From contig DGAG01000015.1 in NCBI GenBank assembly GCA_002382325.1, positions 35,580 through 99,579 on the forward strand: a DNA stretch of 64,000 bases, given 5' to 3'. This stretch comes from Epsilonproteobacteria bacterium UBA4036. GTDB taxonomy: Bacteria > Campylobacterota > Campylobacteria > Campylobacterales > Arcobacteraceae. A program made the position numbers and the translations under genes. The notes under the pieces are model-generated. The model made no database searches and was not told the origin of the DNA. It saw nothing but the letters and a program-made list of their open reading frames with translations. Shown piece after piece: positions 1-7,962 of this stretch (the stretch's first letter is position 1; every line of letters starts with the position of its first letter).

Positions 1-1234
1 TTTTTAATTCTTTTATGGTATACCACATCTGTTCAAAAATCTCTTTTGGCATATCAATATGTCTTACAATATTATGAGGCTTTCCTAAGAGTTCTTCTTT
101 ATTAAACCCAGATACCCTACAAAATTCACTGTTTGCGTAGGTAATGATTCCTTTCGAATCAGTTTTTGATACAATAAAACTCATATCTACGGTTGCTTTA
201 TATTGTTCAAGCAATTGTAAAGATTCTTCATATGACTGTTCTAAAAGGCTGGTTGATTTTAATATTTCTTTAGAAATAACTACCATTAAAACAATTATAC
301 AAATAATTGAAAAAATCAAAAAAGCATTTAAACTATAAATTTTCAATAATATCTGATCAATTTTACTTTCAATTAAATCATTTATCTTTTTGAAAATCAA
401 TTTTTCGATTTCATATAATGCATTGATTGATTTTGTAGTAGTATCAAACCAAATATCTGCATTGATTTTATAATTTTTATCATAAATGACTTCATTTAAG
501 ATTTCCATTGTTAAATCAATGTGTTTATTCTTTACTTTTATTTTATACTCTTTTAAAAATTCTTTAGAAATAATAATTTCAAAATCTTTCATATTTTTAA
601 GATAATCATTTTTAAGATAATAAATATTTTTGATATCTTCTACGTTATGGGTATCAAGAAAACCTTCAAGTAATATCGCACGAATTTTTCCTAATGATTC
701 TTTGGAATTCAATAAAAAATTATAAGAATTAATATACATACTGTTTTCGGAATCTTTTGTCAATGTTGGAATAATCTTAATTCTTCTTTGCAGTTTAGAA
801 ATGAGTTGTGAATATATTTCCACAATTTCATTTTTATTTAATTCGTTATTCTCAATATTTAGGCGATATTTTGTTATTTGTTCAAAATCATTTTGAACAA
901 GATTTATCAAAGAATAGCTTACTTCAAGATTCTTTGCTTTACACTTTTGTACAGAAGCATCAACGTTATCTCTTGCTTGCAATAAAGACTCTTTAATTTG
1001 ATGAGTTTTATATAAAATATAATAAACACTTAAACCTCTTTCGATTTGTAATGTATGAATTATTTTGGACAAACATTGCACTTCGGTAAGATATGTTTTT
1101 GTCTCTTCTAAGTTTTGTTTGTTTGTTAATGTGTTATTTATCAGTAAAACAAACATAAAAACAATAAAAGAAAGAGGTAAAAACAGTAACAATAATAATT
1201 TTTGTTTAAGATTTAATTTCATTTTCTTTTTCAT
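1..1234 (-). CDS. NIT-domain and PAS-domain membrane sensor, C-terminus cut by window edge
   Basis: An open frame runs from an ATG at 1234 off the left edge, giving about 411 visible residues. Residues about 10-33 form a membrane segment. Residues 60-73 (HTLQIERGLSVYYI) match the core of the nitrate/nitrite-sensing NIT domain. A second membrane segment lies near 300-321, followed by a PAS domain with the typical YANSEFCRVSGF and GKPHNIVRH motifs. The output domain lies outside the window. By analogy with the NIT-PAS-HD-GYP protein at 56292-58475 it could be HD-GYP, but a GGDEF or histidine kinase output is equally possible. A second start, ATG at 1222, follows a purine-rich run and cannot be excluded. 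Confidence 0.85.
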   Translation of the reverse strand, partial: MKKKMKLNLKQKLLLLLFLPLSFIVFMFVLLINNTLTNKQNLEETKTYLTEVQCLSKIIHTLQIERGLSVYYILYKTHQIKESLLQARDNVDASVQKCKAKNLEVSYSLINLVQNDFEQITKYRLNIENNELNKNEIVEIYSQLISKLQRRIKIIPTLTKDSENSMYINSYNFLLNSKESLGKIRAILLEGFLDTHNVEDIKNIYYLKNDYLKNMKDFEIIISKEFLKEYKIKVKNKHIDLTMEILNEVIYDKNYKINADIWFDTTTKSINALYEIEKLIFKKINDLIESKIDQILLKIYSLNAFLIFSIICIIVLMVVISKEILKSTSLLEQSYEESLQLLEQYKATVDMSFIVSKTDSKGIITYANSEFCRVSGFNKEELLGKPHNIVRHIDMPKEIFEQMWYTIKELK

Positions 1235-1280
1235 TGGCAATAATAGTCGAAAAAATCATTGAAATAACAATACTTAACAT
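1206..1280 (-). CDS. Possible short hydrophobic leader ORF overlapping the sensor start
   Basis: This 24-codon frame starts at ATG 1280 behind GAGG at a good distance. It begins MLSIVISMIFSTII and turns charged at its end. It overlaps the first 29 bases of the NIT-PAS sensor, which itself lacks a clear Shine-Dalgarno sequence, so translation of the sensor could be coupled to it. There is no homology evidence; the call rests on the ribosome site, the hydrophobic composition and the overlap. Confidence 0.3.
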   Translation of the reverse strand: MLSIVISMIFSTIIANEKENEIKS

Positions 1281-1292
1281 GATTCCCTCTAC

Positions 1293-1335
1293 AAAAAAAA
1301 TAGCAAAAAAGAGAAAGACTCTTTCTTGCTATTTT
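1293..1335 (-). terminator. Strong hairpin with T8 upstream of the sensor gene
   Basis: AAAATAGCAA (1297-1306) pairs with TTGCTATTTT (1326-1335). After one mismatch AAAGAG pairs with CTCTTT around a 5-base loop. Read on the minus strand it is followed by eight T. It lies about 60 bases upstream of the sensor ATG and downstream of a TATAAT (minus strand, 1365-1370), so it could act as an attenuator. No convergent gene needs a terminator here. The rest of the 1235-1609 gap holds only AT-rich DNA and the dyad described separately. Confidence 0.55.
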
Positions 1336-1384
1336 AATACTATCCTTAAATTTATCTCAATATTATTATAATTCAAATAATATT

Positions 1385-1404
1385 TTAATGACCTGTGTCA
1401 ATAA
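1385..1404. promoter_or_regulatory. Dyad resembling a Crp/Fnr-family operator
   Basis: TTAATGAC, four bases, then GTCAATAA: the half-sites are complementary at seven of eight positions. The spacing is like that of Crp/Fnr-family sites. It lies between divergently transcribed genes, 15 bases upstream of a minus-strand TATAAT (1365-1370). The regulator is unknown. Confidence 0.3.
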
Positions 1405-1609
1405 AATAATATTTTTATATATTTTTTTACTTATTTGTGCATGTAAAATTTCTTAACTTCAATGCTCAAATGAAATTGGAATGAATTCAGTAAGTTTTTA
1501 TTATGATAAAGAACAAATTTTAGAAATATGCTTATATTTTTTAAATTTCTAAAATAACAGAAATAGCAAAAAAACACATTAACTATCAATTTACAAAGGA
1601 TTTAAAACG

Positions 1610-1945
1610 ATGAGTGATATAGAAACGTTTATTCAAATGGTGCAAAATGAAGAGTTTGCACCCGCACATGAAATTTTAGAACACGATTGGAAAGCTTATA
1701 AGAAACAAAATGAAATGCAAAAAGCCAAAGCGTTACAAGGACTTATCAATGGTACAACGGCTTTAGCTTTGTATAAAAAAGGCAAAGTGGAAGGGTATCA
1801 AAAGGTATGGGAAACTTTTTTAAAGTATCACACTCTCCTTGATGAAATAGAGCTGGAAAATAAAGATTATTTTCTTGCTGCACGAGAATTATTATTCAAA
1901 AAAAACAAAGAAGTGACACAACAAACTCAGAACAATTTTGAGTAA
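1610..1945 (+). CDS. DUF309 family protein
   Basis: A 111-residue soluble protein. The signature AHEILEHDW at residues 19-27 and the following KALQGLINGTTALALYKKG helix match DUF309, a small all-helical family with a conserved H-E-x-L-E-x-x-W motif and no established biochemical role. Length is normal for the family. It starts at ATG 1610 behind AAAGGATTTAAAACG. It stands alone between the divergent sensor and the chemoreceptor gene 48 bases downstream, with which it may be co-transcribed. Confidence 0.75.
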   Translation: MSDIETFIQMVQNEEFAPAHEILEHDWKAYKKQNEMQKAKALQGLINGTTALALYKKGKVEGYQKVWETFLKYHTLLDEIELENKDYFLAARELLFKKNKEVTQQTQNNFE

Positions 1946-1993
1946 CCAAATTGTAATTTAGCTTCGTTAGTATTCCATTTTATTGGAGTTACT

Positions 1994-4483
1994 ATGAGAT
2001 TTTTACATCATTTAAGTGTCAAAGCAAAACTGCGGATTTTTTCTGTTATATCTGTTCTTGGATTTATTATTTTAATTGGTATGATGATTTTTATGTTCTA
2101 TTCAACCAATCAATACAAAGCATTGGAATATAACTTACTCAATCTTCAACAACACATTACACAAATTAATTTAGGCATTGCCAATTACTTCTCCCATCAA
2201 AAACTTGATGAATACAATAACGCCTATACAAAAAGTCAAACAACTATTCAATCGCTGAGTTCATTGATGCAAACATTGGATTTGTCCTCTGAACAACTTA
2301 AAAAAACAGCTCAAACCCTTGAACATCTCAATGTGGTCTTTTTGGATATTGTTGAAGATAAAAAAAAGGTATTTGACTATTTACAACAAATGAAACAAAG
2401 CAAGGAGCATATCAATAAAATCTTTGAAACCAATTATGATTATAAACTGCTTCAATACATGACCAAACTTGAAATTTATGAAAAAAACTTTTTACTTGAA
2501 CACGATACGGATATCAACGAATTTATAAGCACTCAAATTAAAATGCGTCGTGCCGTGGGCGCCTCTGAGAATTTTATTGCCAATGAAAAGTTACAACGCA
2601 CCATTGTAGGGCATTTGATCTCATATAAAAGTATGTTTGAGAATATTGTTGAACTTGAAACACTTATAGGAAAAGATATTACGCAAGGCAAACTCAAAGT
2701 TTTACATGAACTCAATCAAACCATTATGAACACAGTTGAAAAAGATTTAACCACGTTAGATACTCTTATTGAGAAAAAAGTTGAGTTTCTCATCTCTGCT
2801 TTAATTCTTATTTCCTTTGTTATGATTGTTCTTGAACTGATTTTGGCATTTTTAATGTTTGATACCATTAATAAATCTTTAGTTGCCGTTAAAAATGGGT
2901 TAAATGATTTTTTTGATTTTATTAACTACAAAAAAGAGCATATCTCTAAAATTGAATTAAAAACTCAAGATGAATTTGGAGAAATGGCACAAGAAATCAA
3001 TAAAAATATCGACAAAAGTATGCAAACCTTTAATAACAACAAAGCCATTTTGGAACAAACCAATGATATCATCCAAAAAATATCCAATGGCTTTTTTTCG
3101 TATCATATCAATGAAAAAGATATTGTCTCACCCGATATGCAAAAACTCGTACAATCAATCAATTTAATGATTGCACAAACCAAAAACAAATTTGATACGA
3201 TTGTTCAAGCACTGGAAAATTATGGAGAGTATAATTTTAATTTCCAAATCAAACAAGACAATACTCTGCAAAGACTTAATGGCGATTTTGGATCACTGGT
3301 TGCCAGTACGAAACTTATTGGTAATAATATTTCTGAATTTTTGGCCATGATTATGAATACTTCTGATAAGCTTACTTACGATACCAAACAACTCAACAGA
3401 AGTGTTGAAGAGTTAGAAAAGAGTTCAACTCATCAAAAAACAGCGCTTCAAACGAGTGTTCATACCTTGCAAAACATCACTAAAACCATCAATAACAACA
3501 CCCAAAATACTCAACAAATGAGCCAATTGACAAACGATGTTTCAAACAGTGCTAATGTGGGTTACGATTTGGCAAAAAAAACCGCTGAGGCAATGAATGA
3601 AATCACCCATGAAGTGGGTTATATTAATGATGCCATTGAAATTATTGACAAAATTGCCTTTCAAACCAATATTTTAAGCTTAAACGCTGCTGTTGAAGCA
3701 GCCACAGCAGGAGAAGCCGGAAAAGGCTTTGCCGTAGTTGCCCAAGAAGTCCGGAATTTAGCCAACAGAAGTGCCCAAGCCGCACAAGAGATTAAAAATC
3801 TGGTGCAAAAAGCCAATGACAAAACCAAAATAGGAAAAGAGATTGCGTTTAATATGATTACAGGGTATGAGAGTTTAAGTGCCAAAATTGATAACACCAC
3901 CACTTTGGTTAAAGAGTTAGAACACTCTTCCTTAATTCAACAAAATGGTATTAATCAAATCAATAAGGAAGTTCATATTTTAGAAGATAATGTCAAAATT
4001 AATGCACAAAACTCACAAAATATTGCTCAACTCTCATTTGAGATTTCACAACTTTCCAAAAAACTCGCACATACGGCTTCACAATCAAATTATAATATTA
4101 AGGCCAAAGACCAAGTATGTGATATTGATTTAGTCTATGCCACTGCAAAGTTAAAAAATGGGATTATCAAATTTAAAAATCACCACTTTAAAGCCTTAAG
4201 TTCTTATAAAAACAGCACCATTGATTCCCATGAAAAGACTCTTTTAGGAGAATGGATACAAACCCAAGAGAGTTCAAACAAACCCTTTGTGCATTTTGAA
4301 ATGTGGCAACAATTAAAACAATTCAATCAAGAATACACTCAAAACATTCAAAAATATATCACCTTAAGTGCTAAAAAAGTCAATAACGATGAATTGATAC
4401 AAATTTCTACCCAAATAGAACAATTGACCATTTCAATTTTTGACACACTTAATGAACTTAAAGTACTCAATTGTAAAAATTAA
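1994..4483 (+). CDS. Methyl-accepting chemotaxis protein with a CZB-like tail
   Basis: An 829-residue transmembrane chemoreceptor that would signal through CheW/CheA. A membrane helix near residues 13-36 is followed by a mostly helical periplasmic region. A second helix near 261-285 leads to HAMP-like segments carrying a GLNDFFDFIN motif that is shared with the receptor at 53965-56196. The conserved signalling hairpin tip is present (IAFQTNILSLNAAVEAATAG). The last 120 residues resemble the zinc-binding CZB domain (LLGEW in place of CxLGxW, then HFEMW in place of HxxxH), but the cysteine is Thr and the last His is Trp, so zinc binding is doubtful. GGAG precedes the ATG. The ligand is unknown. 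Confidence 0.92.
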   Translation: MRFLHHLSVKAKLRIFSVISVLGFIILIGMMIFMFYSTNQYKALEYNLLNLQQHITQINLGIANYFSHQKLDEYNNAYTKSQTTIQSLSSLMQTLDLSSEQLKKTAQTLEHLNVVFLDIVEDKKKVFDYLQQMKQSKEHINKIFETNYDYKLLQYMTKLEIYEKNFLLEHDTDINEFISTQIKMRRAVGASENFIANEKLQRTIVGHLISYKSMFENIVELETLIGKDITQGKLKVLHELNQTIMNTVEKDLTTLDTLIEKKVEFLISALILISFVMIVLELILAFLMFDTINKSLVAVKNGLNDFFDFINYKKEHISKIELKTQDEFGEMAQEINKNIDKSMQTFNNNKAILEQTNDIIQKISNGFFSYHINEKDIVSPDMQKLVQSINLMIAQTKNKFDTIVQALENYGEYNFNFQIKQDNTLQRLNGDFGSLVASTKLIGNNISEFLAMIMNTSDKLTYDTKQLNRSVEELEKSSTHQKTALQTSVHTLQNITKTINNNTQNTQQMSQLTNDVSNSANVGYDLAKKTAEAMNEITHEVGYINDAIEIIDKIAFQTNILSLNAAVEAATAGEAGKGFAVVAQEVRNLANRSAQAAQEIKNLVQKANDKTKIGKEIAFNMITGYESLSAKIDNTTTLVKELEHSSLIQQNGINQINKEVHILEDNVKINAQNSQNIAQLSFEISQLSKKLAHTASQSNYNIKAKDQVCDIDLVYATAKLKNGIIKFKNHHFKALSSYKNSTIDSHEKTLLGEWIQTQESSNKPFVHFEMWQQLKQFNQEYTQNIQKYITLSAKKVNNDELIQISTQIEQLTISIFDTLNELKVLNCKN

Positions 4484-4581
4484 GAACTCTAAAAATAGCT
4501 TTTTGGCAATAAATGCACGTTCTTTTTACCTAATCATTGCTACAATTGTTCATAACTTTTTTAAATTAGACTAGGAACCTT

Positions 4582-5079
4582 ATGAACAAAGCTGAAAAAG
4601 AAATTTTAAAACAATTTGAACAAGAAAATATTATAGCCAATTTAGCTCGTTATGAACTTGCTTATCAAATTGCACTGGAAGTTTTGGTTCAAAGAACTGA
4701 ATTTGATGAAGCCTCTGCGTTACAAAAACTTCAAACCATGCAGTTAGAAATAGAACCTGAAAATCTATTTTATACAGTCATTGCTCTCATTCGCAATAAA
4801 AAAACATTTAAGAATTTTAAACAAGAGTTTGAAAAAGAGTTACAACAACACGCCTGTATCAATGCGTTAGAAGATTATTTAAGAAGTGATTCTCAACTGC
4901 TTCATCCAGAAATGTTTTTAGAACAAACCATAGAAGAGATTAATGACAATAAATTCTTTAATACAGCCATGCAAAAAATTTTTGAAGAAGAGTATGAAAA
5001 TGTTCTCATACGATGGAGAAGTATCATCAACAAAGATCTCGCACAAGAAATCAAGCAAACAGCCATTTCAATGCTTTAA
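4582..5079 (+). CDS. Hypothetical soluble helical protein
   Basis: 165 residues, highly charged, rich in Glu, Lys and Gln, with no signal peptide or membrane segment; predicted to be almost all helical. I do not recognise a family. It follows the chemoreceptor by about 100 bases on the same strand. Its stop codon overlaps by four bases the stop of the convergent FlaG-like gene, a compact arrangement that supports both ends. A role beside the neighbouring chemotaxis and flagellar genes is only a guess from position. Confidence 0.7.
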   Translation: MNKAEKEILKQFEQENIIANLARYELAYQIALEVLVQRTEFDEASALQKLQTMQLEIEPENLFYTVIALIRNKKTFKNFKQEFEKELQQHACINALEDYLRSDSQLLHPEMFLEQTIEEINDNKFFNTAMQKIFEEEYENVLIRWRSIINKDLAQEIKQTAISML

Positions 5080-5438
5080 GCGATATCTTCATCCTGAGCT
5101 AAGTGCATTAAATAGGCTTTAAGCTTCATCATTTCATCCGTAGGATACTGTGTCATATAATCACCACGATTGACTTTGACATAAAAATCCTTACTCTCAG
5201 GATTATATCCAAAATTCACGTTTGAGATAACAAACTCAACCCCTTTGACCTCTTTTTGCTCTTTACGTTCCGCTTTTCTCACATCCGCTAACTCTTTAAG
5301 CAACTCAGGATGGTCAATATTTCTATTTTTAACTTCTTCATCCAATAAACGAGTCTCTTTAATTGATGCTACTGGTTCCACATTTTTGGGAATAACATTT
5401 TCAAACTGCTCAAATCGGGGAATGTTTCCAACTTCCAT
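5076..5438 (-). CDS. FlaG-like flagellar protein
   Basis: 120 residues. The N-terminal half is charged and probably disordered. The C-terminal half (NFGYNPESKDFYVKV, then QYPTDEMMKLKAYL) matches the pattern of the FlaG C-terminal domain: an F-x-Y-N strand, a V-x-V strand, then a QIPxEExLxL-like helix. FlaG proteins influence flagellar filament length and lie near filament genes in other Campylobacterota. No flagellin gene is visible here. A strong AAGGAGG lies five bases before the ATG. Confidence 0.6.
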   Translation of the reverse strand: MEVGNIPRFEQFENVIPKNVEPVASIKETRLLDEEVKNRNIDHPELLKELADVRKAERKEQKEVKGVEFVISNVNFGYNPESKDFYVKVNRGDYMTQYPTDEMMKLKAYLMHLAQDEDIA

Positions 5439-5601
5439 AATAACCTCCTTTTTAAAGAGTTTTTATATCTATTACGATTATAACTCTGCAACTCTTAAAT
5501 TTAATATAAGTTTTTTGATTAATTAAGAGAATTTTAAAGCGACTGCTCAAACTTCTTATTAAAATATTCTCTGTTTTAAAGCAAAATGCAAAATTTTGTT
5601 G

Positions 5602-5607
5602 TATAAT
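5602..5607 (+). promoter_or_regulatory. -10 box of the CNNM/CBS gene
   Basis: A perfect TATAAT in an AT-rich stretch, as expected for the housekeeping sigma factor of Campylobacterota, which has little -35 conservation. Transcription would start near 5614 and give a leader of about 70 bases containing the short ORF at 5639-5698. Confidence 0.6.
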
Positions 5608-5638
5608 ATCCGTTAAATTTTAATTTAAGGAGAATTTC

Positions 5639-5698
5639 TTGGACGATACTTCCCAGAGGTGCACGCCATCGCATAAAGAGGTAATATGGATATTTTAA
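5639..5698 (+). CDS. Possible 19-codon leader ORF before the CNNM/CBS gene
   Basis: AAGGAG lies six bases before a TTG that opens a 19-codon frame (begins LDDTSQRCTPSHKEV). It ends at TAA 5696-5698, overlapping the ATG at 5686 in another frame. The stretch 5641-5680 is clearly richer in G and C than the surroundings, so it is either coding or a structured RNA. Either could regulate the downstream ion-transport gene. No family is recognised. Confidence 0.35.
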   Translation: MDDTSQRCTPSHKEVIWIF

Positions 5699-6744
5699 TA
5701 TTACTGTTTATTGCCGTCATTGGTGTTTCGTTTTTGTGTTCAGTTTTAGAGTCTATTATTTTATCTACTAATATCTCTTATATTTCAATATTAGAGAAAA
5801 ACAATCCTGCCCGAGGGGCTTTGCTTAAAAAGCTTAAAATAAATATTGACAAATCAATCTCTTCGATTTTAATCCTAAATACCATTGCCAATACTCTTGG
5901 AGCAACTGCCATTGGGGTACAAGCACAAAATGTATTTCAAGGTAACAGCAATTTGGTTTTATTGATTTCAATTATTTTAACCTTTCTCATCTTATTTGTT
6001 GCCGAAATTATTCCAAAAACCATTGGTGCAGTATATTGGAAACAATTAGCTCCGGCTGCAGCTGTTATAATTAAGTACTTTATTTTTATTACCACACCCA
6101 TTATTGTTATTACACAATTTGTCACCAAAAAAATTGCCAATGGTAAAAATCTTAATGAATCTATTTCAAGAGAAGAGTTAATTCATTCTACTTTATTAAG
6201 TGAAGAAGAAGGAATTATTGGTGATTTAGAATCCGATATTATTGAAAATACGTTAACCTTACATAACATAAAAGTCAAAGATATTTTAACCCCTCGTTCT
6301 GTTATGTATGCCATTCAAAAAGATATGAAGATTAAAGATATTTTGGACGACAAACGCACCTATAAGTTTTCACGAGTTCCTATTTATGACCAATCCATTG
6401 ATCATATTGTGGGCGTTGTTTTAACCAAAAAACTCTTTAAACAAGCCATTAAAAATAAAGAAGCCAGTATCGAATCGATTATGCTTCCTATTTTTACACT
6501 CAATGAGAATATTCCCGTTTCCAAAGCACTTAATACCTTTATTAAAAAACGAGAACATATGTTTTTGGTTTTAGACAACTATGACCAAACCGAAGGTATT
6601 GTTACGCTTGAAGATTGTATTGAAACGCTTTTAGGCTTAGAAATCATGGATGAGTCTGATACCATTGATGATATGAGAAAATTAGCACTTCGACAAATGA
6701 AAGCCAAACGAAAAGAAAAAGAGATTACCAATAAATTGGCTTAA
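5686..6744 (+). CDS. CNNM/DUF21 membrane protein with CBS pair (HlyC/CorC family)
   Basis: 352 residues. An N-terminal DUF21 transmembrane domain (about residues 1-150, including IIPKTIGAVYWKQLAP) is followed by a pair of CBS domains (about 195-325, with VKDILTPRSVMYAI and GIVTLEDCIETLLGLEI). The family is linked to divalent cation (magnesium or cobalt) transport or its regulation, and older names call it hemolysin-like. The C-terminal CorC/HlyC transport-associated domain is absent: the protein ends in a basic tail just after the CBS pair. GAGG precedes the ATG. A TATAAT at 5602 and a leader with a possible short ORF lie upstream, and a hairpin terminator follows. Confidence 0.85.
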   Translation: MDILILLFIAVIGVSFLCSVLESIILSTNISYISILEKNNPARGALLKKLKINIDKSISSILILNTIANTLGATAIGVQAQNVFQGNSNLVLLISIILTFLILFVAEIIPKTIGAVYWKQLAPAAAVIIKYFIFITTPIIVITQFVTKKIANGKNLNESISREELIHSTLLSEEEGIIGDLESDIIENTLTLHNIKVKDILTPRSVMYAIQKDMKIKDILDDKRTYKFSRVPIYDQSIDHIVGVVLTKKLFKQAIKNKEASIESIMLPIFTLNENIPVSKALNTFIKKREHMFLVLDNYDQTEGIVTLEDCIETLLGLEIMDESDTIDDMRKLALRQMKAKRKEKEITNKLA

Positions 6745-6751
6745 AAAGGAA

Positions 6752-6783
6752 GGGTTCTTCTAAAAAGAAGAATCCTCTTTTTT
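6752..6783 (+). terminator. Rho-independent terminator of the CNNM/CBS gene
   Basis: A 10-base-pair stem (GGGTTCTTCT with AGAAGAATCC, one G-T pair) has an AAAA loop and is followed by a T-run reaching 6783. It begins eight bases after the stop codon and overlaps the end of the convergent gene at 6760, so it may serve both directions. Confidence 0.75.
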
Positions 6784-7218
6784 AAGTTTTCTTACAATTG
6801 ATTTTTTAACCGACTCTACCACAAAATTACGATGTGAACTGTTGACATTGGCAATTTGTTTATTGCATTTTTCGCACACAAATTCGGTTTGATGCAACAA
6901 CGTGTCAAAATGATAAAAAAGCTCACTGTGACAAGCAGGACAGGTGGGTTTTAAATTTAATATCTCTTTATTGATATTCCATTCCCACGTCCATTGTGTA
7001 TCATAAAAAATATCTTCATGATATTGAAAATAAGAAGGGGCTTGGAATTTAAAGAGAATATCAAACAAAACATTTAAAAAAGTGCATACGGCTAAACTCA
7101 AAAGAAATAGCATCACCATATGACTCAACTCTTTATTATCCGAAATCAAGACTCCAGCACCCGTCATAAAAAGGGTTAAAGCAAACCAATACATATATCT
7201 GTTTATTTTATGAATCAT
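6760..7218 (-). CDS. Membrane protein with zinc-ribbon tail
   Basis: 152 residues. Two membrane segments lie at about 10-27 and 33-55. The cytoplasmic tail contains CPAC and, about 24 residues later, CEKC, a four-cysteine zinc ribbon. I do not recognise a named family. The gene stands alone, convergent with the CNNM/CBS gene. A similar architecture (membrane helices plus a C-terminal CxxC...CxxC ribbon) occurs at 20194-20481, but the sequences are not obviously homologous. Confidence 0.65.
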   Translation of the reverse strand: MIHKINRYMYWFALTLFMTGAGVLISDNKELSHMVMLFLLSLAVCTFLNVLFDILFKFQAPSYFQYHEDIFYDTQWTWEWNINKEILNLKPTCPACHSELFYHFDTLLHQTEFVCEKCNKQIANVNSSHRNFVVESVKKSIVRKLKKEDSSF

Positions 7219-7323
7219 ATTTCCTCTTTAACCCAATAAGGGATGTTTTTTAGGCTATTATTTTAACACAATTTTTGTAACAATATGATAAGATGACAAA
7301 ATTATTTTTTAAAGTAGAAGAAA

Positions 7324-7962
7324 TTGACACCCATTGCCAGAGAAGTATGTTATGCCTGTTACAGACCAAAAACCAGTTGTGTCTGTCAACAAATTACGCC
7401 CTTACACACCCGAACAAAATTTGTTATTTTAATGCATCCTAAAGAGTACAGAAAAACCAAAAACACCACCGGACATTTGACGCATAAATCATTGCCTAAT
7501 TCCGCTTTGTATGTGGGTATTGATTTTACCAAACATCCTAAAATAAACGCCCTACTTCACGATAAAACCAATGAATGTTTTTTGCTTTACCCCAAAGAAA
7601 ACTCCATTAAATTAAACCATGAAAAAATTCACAGCCAAAAAAATATTGTCATTTTTATTATTGATTCTACTTGGGCTTGTTCAAGAAAAATTTTAAGAGA
7701 GAACTCTTTTTTTGAAGAGATGAAAACCATCAGTTTTGAGCATAATCTTCGCTCAGCTTTTCATATTAAAACACAACCCAATGAGTTTTGTTTATCCACG
7801 ATTGAATCCACTTTGTGTCTGTTAGAGTTGCTCAACCAACAAAAGCTTGAAGTCTTAGAAGAAGATCAGCTCAAAGAGTTTTTAAGCCCTTTTAATGCAA
7901 TGGTTGACTACCAATTAATGTGTGCAAGAAATAACAAGATACGCTATAAAGAGCCCTCTTAA
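7324..7962 (+). CDS. tapT: DTW-domain tRNA-uridine aminocarboxypropyltransferase
   Basis: 212 residues. The N-terminal cysteines C9, C12, C19 and C21 (CYACYRPKTSCVC) and the DSTW motif near residue 114 are the signatures of the DTW family. TapT enzymes transfer the 3-amino-3-carboxypropyl group of S-adenosylmethionine to uridine 47 of tRNA, making acp3U. The start is a TTG at 7324, since no in-frame ATG fits the conserved N-terminus. The end overlaps the stop of the convergent gene by four bases. The family call is firm; the exact tRNA target is inferred. Confidence 0.82.
   Translation: MTPIAREVCYACYRPKTSCVCQQITPLHTRTKFVILMHPKEYRKTKNTTGHLTHKSLPNSALYVGIDFTKHPKINALLHDKTNECFLLYPKENSIKLNHEKIHSQKNIVIFIIDSTWACSRKILRENSFFEEMKTISFEHNLRSAFHIKTQPNEFCLSTIESTLCLLELLNQQKLEVLEEDQLKEFLSPFNAMVDYQLMCARNNKIRYKEPS

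Noticed and set aside
1235..1609. Cyclic di-GMP riboswitch upstream of the sensor
   Set aside because: No GEMM-type conserved core is recognisable in either strand; only the hairpin and dyad stand out.
3661..3903. 80-codon minus-strand frame inside the chemoreceptor; similar ones at 54248-54436
   Set aside because: Both lie opposite the highly conserved signalling tip, which always gives such an antisense frame.
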